Shown here piece after piece: positions 1-4,751 of a DNA stretch of 7,928 nt (positions are counted from its first letter, which is position 1; every line of letters begins with the position of its first letter). The notes below the pieces were generated by a model. That model worked only from the letters and a program-made list of their open reading frames with translations, ran no database searches and was not told the DNA's origin. The stretch is from positions 1 through 7,928 of the forward strand of contig SOJB01000085.1 in NCBI GenBank assembly GCA_004376695.1. The letters run 5' to 3'. The DNA comes from Dehalococcoidia bacterium. Lineage in GTDB: Bacteria > Chloroflexota > Dehalococcoidia > GIF9 > AB-539-J10. The position numbers and the translations under genes were made by a program.

Positions 1-2
1 AA

Positions 3-125
3 CTTGGCGCTGAAGCTATTCGCTGTCTGGAAGTGGAAGACTTCCCCGTTACGGTAGTAAACGACATCTACGGCGGCGACCTCTACGAAGAAGGCAAAGC
101 CAGATACCAGGTCAAGACCCGCTGA
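3..125 (+). CDS. Class I fumarate hydratase / tartrate dehydratase, beta-type C-terminal end (partial)
   Basis: An open frame enters from the left edge and stops at TGA 123-125, leaving the last 40 residues. They contain GAEAIRCLEVEDFPVTVVND followed by a Gly-Gly-Asp-Leu-Tyr stretch. This resembles the C-terminal block of iron-sulfur class I fumarases and L-tartrate dehydratase beta subunits, where E. coli FumA has GMEAIWKIEVEDFPAF and then a GND motif. The enzyme family interconverts fumarate and malate in the cytoplasm, using a [4Fe-4S] cluster held by the alpha region, which is outside the window. Whether this is a separate beta subunit or the end of a one-chain enzyme cannot be seen, and fumarase cannot be told from tartrate dehydratase on this fragment. 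The gene converges with the minus-strand operon ending at 366. Confidence 0.72.
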   Translation, partial: LGAEAIRCLEVEDFPVTVVNDIYGGDLYEEGKARYQVKTR

Positions 126-136
126 TTGTAGGTGCC

Positions 137-154
137 CCCCAGGGTTCCCTCGGG
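137..154. terminator. Possible terminator hairpin after the fumarase gene
   Basis: Eleven bases after the fumarase stop, CCC-C-AGGG (137-144) can pair with CCCT-C-GGG (147-154) around a TT turn. That gives seven G-C/A-T pairs and one C-C mismatch. No run of T follows, so it is not a textbook intrinsic terminator, and a two-base turn would open in practice. The position between convergent genes makes a transcription-ending or transcript-stabilising role plausible. The remaining bases, about 155-365, hold no convincing gene. The plus-strand frame there starts with GTG and only runs antisense into the next gene. Confidence 0.35.
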
Positions 155-365
155 ATTCAGGTTGTCCAGCAGTCTTCCCATCGCTATTGCGGGAGTTGAG
201 CGATTCAGTGTGATGCCTCGTAGTTTTCGGGCTGTCCCCAGCGAACTTTATCTTTCGAGGCGTCAGATTCCGCTCTGGCATTTCAGGGATTCCGTCAAAT
301 GCACCCGGAGGAACGGAGGAATCCGCGGAGTATTGAATAGCGAAGCGAGTTCTCAGTTGGGGCAC

Positions 366-1217
366 TTACCAGGGAAGCTGTCGATAGGTTTGCTGAAGGA
401 GCAGAGCATCATCTTCCGGGTAGGGAGCGCTTTCGCTAATGACTACTCCCTTTGCCTTGCATTCTTTCAGGGCTTTGAGTAGCTCCGCATACTGGAAATC
501 TGAATCGGCCAGCATCAGATGCTTGATTTCTCCCTTCTTGCCGTAAGCGATCCCGGAGAGATGGATGTGCATATTGTCCAAGGCTTGCCTGCCCAGCCTC
601 CTTTCAATCTGTTCCAGGATATCGAGAGATTCTCGATAAGAATTGGCTTTCCCCGTCCGGGCATGCCAGTGAGCAAAATCGAAGCAGGGGGCAACTCCTT
701 CTATCTCAGCACTGAGCTGAAGTAACTCGTCCACTGTGCCAAATTGAGAGGATTTCCCCGCAACTTCGGGGCGAATCATCACCATGTTGCCCTCATCTCT
801 GAGTATGTTCACCACCTCCTGCAAATGCCTCTTGACCACGGCGTAGGTCTCAGCGGATGTACTCTTGAGATAAAAGGCGGCATGGAAGGTAATGCTTTTG
901 GCGCCCAAAAGAGCGGCGATGCGAGCAGTGTGCAATATCCTTTGTTTGCTCATGTGCACCTTCTGTCCCTCCACGGCGTTCAGATTGATGAAGTAGGGTC
1001 CGTGAGCAGTAAGCACTATCTGCTTTTCAGCGGCCAGTCGTCCAGCGGAAACAGCGATCTCAGGGCTCATCCTGACCCCTCGCACAAACTCCACCTCCAT
1101 GCAACCGAGACCAAGCTCTGCAATGGCCTGGATGCCGGCCTCCGTAGAAGGGAGTTCAGCACTAACAGGAACACCGGCTGTTCCGAAAAGGAGCTCGCCT
1201 GTTTCGTTTGAATTCAT
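366..1217 (-). CDS. Endonuclease IV-like TIM-barrel protein (AP endonuclease family 2 / sugar isomerase fold)
   Basis: This 283-residue protein has the motif order of the endonuclease IV/xylose isomerase-like TIM-barrel family. TAHGPYFINL (70-79) matches the first His motif. FH (111-112), RPEVAG (149-154, Glu151), CFDFAHWHAR (178-187, Asp180 and His183), HIHLSG (217-222) and SES (261-263, Glu262) fall in the places of the other metal ligands of E. coli Nfo. It matches the short archaeal/Chloroflexota branch better than true Nfo: HPG is replaced by HAA, and the Asp-Arg-His ligand motif appears as a KKGEIKH stretch (227-233). It may therefore act on abasic DNA or be a sugar-phosphate isomerase-like enzyme, and the substrate is not readable. 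It is the last gene of the minus-strand operon, 53 bases after the class IV PLP enzyme. A GGGAAG lies just before the ATG. Confidence 0.8.
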   Translation of the reverse strand: MNSNETGELLFGTAGVPVSAELPSTEAGIQAIAELGLGCMEVEFVRGVRMSPEIAVSAGRLAAEKQIVLTAHGPYFINLNAVEGQKVHMSKQRILHTARIAALLGAKSITFHAAFYLKSTSAETYAVVKRHLQEVVNILRDEGNMVMIRPEVAGKSSQFGTVDELLQLSAEIEGVAPCFDFAHWHARTGKANSYRESLDILEQIERRLGRQALDNMHIHLSGIAYGKKGEIKHLMLADSDFQYAELLKALKECKAKGVVISESAPYPEDDALLLQQTYRQLPW

Positions 1218-1270
1218 AGCTTCCCGCTTAGCCTATTACAGCCGAGTAAACACATTCAGAAGAAAATACC

Positions 1271-2158
1271 CTACTGTAATGCCTCCTCTATGAGTTCTCT
1301 GTAGGCAGCCAGCAATACCCTGGTCAGTTGACCGGGTTTGCCCGTGCCGATAGGCCTACCGCCAAACCATGTCAGGGGCATAAGCTCAAGTATGGAATTG
1401 GTGATAAAGGCTTCCTCAGCTTCGACCAGTTCCTTTAACTCCACCTGTCTTTCCAGGGTTTTGATATTTGAAGCCCGAGCTATTTCCAGGACCGCTTCTC
1501 TGGTGACTCCGGGCAAGACGCCGCTTTCTGGAGAGGGCGTGATGAGAGCTCCTTTACTCACCAGGAAAATATTGCTGGTGCTGCCTTCGGCGAGGTAGCC
1601 CTGTTCATTGAGCAGGATGGCTTCATCGCATCCAGCGCCTCTGGCTTCCATTCGGGCGAGGATATTCTCCATATAGCAGGTAGATTTTAGCCGGGATAAA
1701 GGCGAATGGCTATTGCGGCGGAGCGAAGATAGCGCTGCCTTGAAACCCGATTCGTATTTCTCTGCAGGCAGAGGAACAAGGTTCTGGACGGTGACGAGGA
1801 CGGTGGGTCTGTGGCAGGTGTCGGGGTCAGGTGTCATATCGCCTTCTCCTGCCGTAATGGTGAGTCTGAGTCGAGCGTCCTTGAGTTTGTTGGCCTCCAA
1901 GATCTGGAGGCAGGCGGATTCCAGAGATTGCTTCCCCGTTGTCGCGTTCAGGGACGCAATGACGTTGTCTGCCAGGCCGAGGCTGCGGGCAGAACCGCGA
2001 AGACGAGCCAGGTGACGGTCGAGGCGAAATATATGCCCATCGTAGGCCCGCATGGTCTCGAATAGCCCGTATCCATAGAGGAAGCCGTGGTCAAATGGAG
2101 ATAGCCTGGCTTCGTAGCGAGGCACAAGTTGGCCATTGAGATAGATGATTTCACTCAT
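1271..2158 (-). CDS. pabC: Class IV PLP enzyme, probable aminodeoxychorismate lyase (or branched-chain aminotransferase)
   Basis: This 295-residue protein is a fold-type IV pyridoxal-phosphate enzyme. Visible motifs are FDHGFLYGYGLFETMRAY (22-39), the Schiff-base lysine in SRLKST (Lys158), the Glu in YLAEGSTSN (Glu191) that contacts the pyridine nitrogen, the phosphate-binding GVLPGVTR (213-220) and FITNS (251-255). Length and motifs suit aminodeoxychorismate lyase, branched-chain aminotransferase and D-amino acid aminotransferase alike. The choice of PabC rests on the gene directly upstream being a PabA/TrpG-type amidotransferase. PabC converts 4-amino-4-deoxychorismate to p-aminobenzoate and pyruvate for folate synthesis. 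The ATG is preceded by AGGA about 7 bases away, which supports this start, and a GAAAGGAGAGGG sits further upstream. The gap from pabA is 56 bases, consistent with one operon. PLP fold: high confidence; PabC identity: moderate. Confidence 0.88.
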   Translation of the reverse strand: MSEIIYLNGQLVPRYEARLSPFDHGFLYGYGLFETMRAYDGHIFRLDRHLARLRGSARSLGLADNVIASLNATTGKQSLESACLQILEANKLKDARLRLTITAGEGDMTPDPDTCHRPTVLVTVQNLVPLPAEKYESGFKAALSSLRRNSHSPLSRLKSTCYMENILARMEARGAGCDEAILLNEQGYLAEGSTSNIFLVSKGALITPSPESGVLPGVTREAVLEIARASNIKTLERQVELKELVEAEEAFITNSILELMPLTWFGGRPIGTGKPGQLTRVLLAAYRELIEEALQ

Positions 2159-2214
2159 GATTCCATCCTAACCCTCTCCTTTCGAGGGATAGGGGATTAT
2201 GAGGAGGTCTGTCG

Positions 2215-2811
2215 TTAACTACAAACAAGTTCTCGGCTCCAAACCGATCGGGTAAAACGGAGGAAGTTAGCCAGGATATCATGCCCTTCTTGCGTGAGGA
2301 TGGATTCGGGATGAAACTGAACCCCCTCCACGACGTAATCCCGGTGTCTCACTCCCATTATTGTGCCTTCAGGAGTTTTGGCAGTGACCCTGAGACAGGA
2401 TGGAAGACTCTCAGGTTCGATAATCAGGGAATGGTAGCGCGTTGCCGGAAAGGGATTGGGCAAGCCCTCATAGATAGTTTTGCCGTCGTGCTGGATGAGG
2501 GAGGTCTTGCCGTGGACCGGCGAGCTTCCGCTGATTCTGCCCCCGTAGGTGTAGCCAATGCATTGATGCCCTAAACACACTCCCAGTATGGGGATTTTTC
2601 CGCCAAAGTGCCCTACCACCTCATTGGAGATGCCTGCTTCCAGAGGAGTGCCAGGTCCCGGAGAGATGACAATATGAGTAGGGGCCAGCTCTTCGATTTG
2701 GGCCGAGGTTATCTGGTTGTTGCGATAGACGGTCGGCTGCCAGCCCAGTTCTCCCACGTATTGAGCAAGGTTGTAAACAAAGGAATCATAGTTGTCTATT
2801 ATCAGTATCAT
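2215..2811 (-). CDS. pabA: Glutamine amidotransferase subunit, PabA/TrpG type
   Basis: This is a 198-residue class I (triad) glutamine amidotransferase. It starts MILIIDNYDSFVYNLAQY, the hallmark of anthranilate/aminodeoxychorismate synthase component II. It carries SPGPGTP (50-56), the nucleophile Cys79 in GVCLGHQ, and His167 and Glu169 in QFHPES. It hydrolyses glutamine and passes ammonia to a chorismate-binding partner (TrpE or PabB). Such proteins often serve both tryptophan and folate synthesis. The following class IV PLP gene favours a p-aminobenzoate role. No partner gene is in the window. It is the first gene of its operon, facing away from the MgtC-like gene across a region of about 300 bases. 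No good Shine-Dalgarno sequence is visible before the ATG, which follows CTCATAAG, so the start is supported mainly by the conserved N-terminus. Confidence 0.95.
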   Translation of the reverse strand: MILIIDNYDSFVYNLAQYVGELGWQPTVYRNNQITSAQIEELAPTHIVISPGPGTPLEAGISNEVVGHFGGKIPILGVCLGHQCIGYTYGGRISGSSPVHGKTSLIQHDGKTIYEGLPNPFPATRYHSLIIEPESLPSCLRVTAKTPEGTIMGVRHRDYVVEGVQFHPESILTQEGHDILANFLRFTRSVWSRELVCS

Positions 2812-2972
2812 CTTATGAGCTTATTGCGACGGTGGAGTGGTCTTGCCCCCAATCGTGGCTACATTCTCAGCACCGGATCATGTCTCCACCCGGGCGTTAT
2901 CTGCAACTCTCTCTGGCGTATATCCTGTCTGTTGTGTCTCCCCTCAAGGACCTTTCTGGTGTGGACGTTATC

Positions 2973-2986
2973 TGCTATATTATAGC
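2973..2986. promoter_or_regulatory. Candidate back-to-back -10 elements
   Basis: GCTATA and TATAGC (2974-2979 and 2981-2986) form a perfect inverted repeat around one T. On the plus strand this reads as an extended -10 (TG at 2973-2974, one base, then TATATT 2976-2981). On the minus strand it gives a consensus TATAAT (2979-2984). Neither side has a good -35 box at 16-18 bases. It could serve both the mgtC-like gene and the pabA operon, or the palindrome could be a repressor site. Confidence 0.4.
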
Positions 2987-3082
2987 TGAAAGGAGCCGGC
3001 CTGGCTAAGGCTTCAAAGCCCGTGGATTCGCTCGTGCATTGTCCAGGTTCGAGAGATGCAGGACGACTTCATGTTGAAGACC

Positions 3083-3100
3083 GGTCTCTCGAGACCTTTT
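3083..3100 (+). promoter_or_regulatory. Hairpin plus TTTT just before the MgtC-like start
   Basis: GGTCTC (3083-3088) and GAGACC (3091-3096) are perfect inverted arms around TC, followed at once by TTTT (3097-3100). The realistic form is a 5-base stem with a CTCG loop. It ends about 13 bases before the ATG at 3114, so it could act as a weak terminator/attenuator or influence ribosome access. The stem is short and the T-run has only four bases, so function is uncertain. Confidence 0.3.
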
Positions 3101-3113
3101 GGATGCGGACGTA

Positions 3114-3527
3114 ATGAGTTTGAGCCCTTTGCTGGAGATGATATTGAGGTTCTTGCTGGCTACGGCTTTGGGGGCAGGCATCGGTTACCAGCGGGAAAGA
3201 GCGGGCAAGAGAGCAGGAGTGCGTACGCATATCCTCGTTAGCTCGGGAGCAGCCCTCTTCACCATGGTATCCATATACGGGTTTGGCGGTGGCACGGCTG
3301 ACATCTCTCGAGTTGCGGCTGGAGTCGTAGTTGGGGTCGGTTTCATCGGCGCCGGAGTAATCTTCCGCGGTGCACGGGGAGACGAGATAGCGGGGCTAAC
3401 AACGGCCGCCACCATCTGGATCACTGCGGCCATAGGTCTGGCTGCGGGGGTGGGAATGTACTTGCTCTCCGTTGTAGCCACTGTGGTTATCGCGATTGTC
3501 TTGGTACTTCCCAAGATTCATGGCTGA
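3114..3527 (+). CDS. MgtC/SapB family membrane protein, membrane domain only
   Basis: With the ATG at 3114 this is a 137-residue hydrophobic protein carrying the MgtC/SapB signatures. These are IGYQRERAGKRAGVRTHILV (23-42), GVGFIGAGVIFRG (74-86) and GLTTAATIW followed by AAIGLAAG (94-112). Four or more membrane helices are likely: about 8-24, 38-56, 66-83 and 97-131. The protein stops just after the last helix at LPKIHG, so the C-terminal cytoplasmic domain of longer MgtC proteins is absent. Family members are linked to low-magnesium survival, acid tolerance and control of membrane ATPase activity, but the biochemical role is not settled. An in-frame TTG at 3099 would add five residues. ATG is preferred because GGATGCGGAC lies at a reasonable ribosome-binding distance and the family motif starts soon after. 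It may share a transcript with the nuclease gene 108 bases downstream. Confidence 0.88.
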   Translation: MSLSPLLEMILRFLLATALGAGIGYQRERAGKRAGVRTHILVSSGAALFTMVSIYGFGGGTADISRVAAGVVVGVGFIGAGVIFRGARGDEIAGLTTAATIWITAAIGLAAGVGMYLLSVVATVVIAIVLVLPKIHG

Positions 3528-3550
3528 GAAAGGCGTTATGATGGCTTGTA

Positions 3551-3584
3551 TGTCATTGTGAGCAAAGCGCAGCATTCTCAATGA
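3551..3584. repeat. Degenerate dispersed repeat of the TGTCATTGCGAGC-AAGCG type
   Basis: TGTCATTGTGAGCAAAGCGC followed by AGCATTCTC closely resembles a repeat scattered through intergenic regions of several bacterial genomes, typically TGTCATTGCGAGCGAAGCG then AAGCAATCTC. TCATTG (3553-3558) can pair with CAATGA (3579-3584), as expected for such hairpin-forming repeats. It sits in the gap between the mgtC-like and nuclease genes. The match is from memory and by eye. Only one clear copy is in the window. Confidence 0.55.
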
Positions 3585-3635
3585 TAAAGACGGTTCACAG
3601 GTTCTGGCGGGCTTCCTTAGAAGGGAGCATTTAGC

Positions 3636-4751
3636 ATGCTCAGGATTTTGCACACTGCCGATATCCACCTCGGAGCGAGGTTCTCAGGTCTGGGGAACAA
3701 GGGTATTTCTCAACGGCAGCAACTGAAAGCTACGTTCAGGAATGTCATAGCTACCGCTGTAGACGAAAGGGTTGGCATCGTTCTGGTTGCCGGCGACCTG
3801 TTCGACGCCAATCAACAACCACAACCAAGTGTAGATTTGGTAGTCGAGCAGTTCAACCTGCTCAAGGAGCATAATATCCCGGTCTGCCTTATCCCCGGCA
3901 CTCATGATCCTCTTGATTCCTCGTCGATTTACAGAAAAGTTGACTTCGAAGGAAGATGCGCTAATGTGAAGATCTTTGCTGAGGAGCACATATCTTACAA
4001 GGAGTACCCCGACCTCGATTTAACGGTATATGGGAAGCCGAACCTAAGTAATAGATCATATGTGAGTCCGCTGAAGGAGCTCAAGCCCTTGACCTCGAGC
4101 AAGTTTCATGTCGCCATGGCTCATGGGTCGTTTTACATACCGGAAAAGACGGCGGAGGATGACCATGTTTTCAGGCTGGAGGAAATCCGATCCAGCGGAA
4201 TGACCTATCTCGCATTGGGGCATTGGCACGAGGTCTATGCCTGCTCAGAAAACCCTCCGGCCTGGTATTCTGGCCCGCCGGAGTGGATACCCAACCAGAG
4301 GAAAAGAGGCGCCGTGCTTTTGGTTAGCCTCCTGGACTCAGGCGGGGTCAACGTTGAACCCAGAGAACTTGGACTTCGCGACTATGATGAGCTAGAGATA
4401 GATGTGAGTGGAATCCAAGATCGGGCGGCGCTAGAAGCGAGAATCTCCGAGGGGGCAAGTCAGAATCTGGTAAGAAAGGTCACTCTCAGGGGGCTTGGCG
4501 ATGCCGGGCTTATTGTGAATTCTGACGAATTGGAAACTGAACTGGGTGAGGCATTCTTCCATCTCAGTGTTACCGACAAATCCCATCCGACACTGGCAGA
4601 AGTGACGGAGGATGGAGAACGGCTGGTCAGGAACAGGTTCATCAAGCTGATGAATGAGCGAATAGATAACTCGGAAGGGGAAGAGAAGGATATCGCTGAA
4701 AATGCCCTTCAGTATGGCATAGCTCTTCTGGACGGAAAGGAAGTCCTGTAA
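3636..4751 (+). CDS. SbcD/Mre11/YhaO-like metallophosphoesterase (DNA repair exonuclease subunit)
   Basis: This 371-residue protein is a calcineurin-like phosphoesterase of the SbcD/Mre11/YhaO group. Metal-site motifs appear in order: DIHLG (Asp9, His11), GDLFD (Asp54), GTHD (88-91), AHGS (His163) and GHWH (His196, His198). The usual GNHD motif is GTHD, so the conserved Asn that binds a metal is Thr89. This could be a subgroup trait or a change in activity. After residue about 230 comes a C-terminal part that likely caps the active site and binds the ATPase partner. The family cuts DNA ends as a dimer driven by a Rad50/SbcC-type ATPase, and exactly such a gene follows. The stop and the next start overlap as TAATG, suggesting translational coupling. 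The start is supported by AGGGAG (3622-3627), 8 bases before the ATG, and by the motif at residue 9. Confidence 0.9.
   Translation: MLRILHTADIHLGARFSGLGNKGISQRQQLKATFRNVIATAVDERVGIVLVAGDLFDANQQPQPSVDLVVEQFNLLKEHNIPVCLIPGTHDPLDSSSIYRKVDFEGRCANVKIFAEEHISYKEYPDLDLTVYGKPNLSNRSYVSPLKELKPLTSSKFHVAMAHGSFYIPEKTAEDDHVFRLEEIRSSGMTYLALGHWHEVYACSENPPAWYSGPPEWIPNQRKRGAVLLVSLLDSGGVNVEPRELGLRDYDELEIDVSGIQDRAALEARISEGASQNLVRKVTLRGLGDAGLIVNSDELETELGEAFFHLSVTDKSHPTLAEVTEDGERLVRNRFIKLMNERIDNSEGEEKDIAENALQYGIALLDGKEVL

Larger units (their letters stand above)
2812..3113. other. Divergent intergenic control region, no gene seen
   Basis: About 300 bases separate the pabA start from the mgtC-like start. I see no convincing gene on either strand. 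The region holds a -10-like palindrome (2974-2986), two exact copies of CGTTATCTGC (2895-2904 and 2966-2975), and a 7-base inverted pair GGTGGAG (2831-2837) / CTCCACC (2884-2890). It also holds a small hairpin GGCTT (3009-3013) / AAGCC (3016-3020) and a second hairpin right before the mgtC start. The likely leader lengths are about 160 bases for pabA and about 125 for the mgtC-like gene. Both are long enough for leader-based control, but no known riboswitch is recognised. Confidence 0.6.

Noticed and set aside
287..324. Inverted pair GGATTCC / GGAATCC in the gap after the fumarase gene
   Set aside because: The arms are short and 24 bases apart, so chance is a sufficient explanation. No tRNA or known RNA fold fits.
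132..482. Plus-strand frame of 116 codons starting with GTG
   Set aside because: It overlaps the 3' end of the endonuclease IV-like gene on the other strand, has no family resemblance and no clear ribosome-binding site.
2831..2890. Inverted pair GGTGGAG / CTCCACC in the pabA leader
   Set aside because: Seven-base arms 46 bases apart are expected by chance at moderate frequency, and no known leader RNA is recognised.
3056..3241. Plus-strand frame of 61 codons over the MgtC-like start
   Set aside because: It is in another frame from the clearly conserved MgtC-like protein and has no recognisable motif.
3396..3668. Minus-strand frame of 90 codons containing LRFAHNDIQ
   Set aside because: The peptide is a translation of the dispersed repeat plus antisense mgtC sequence, a common false gene call caused by this repeat type.
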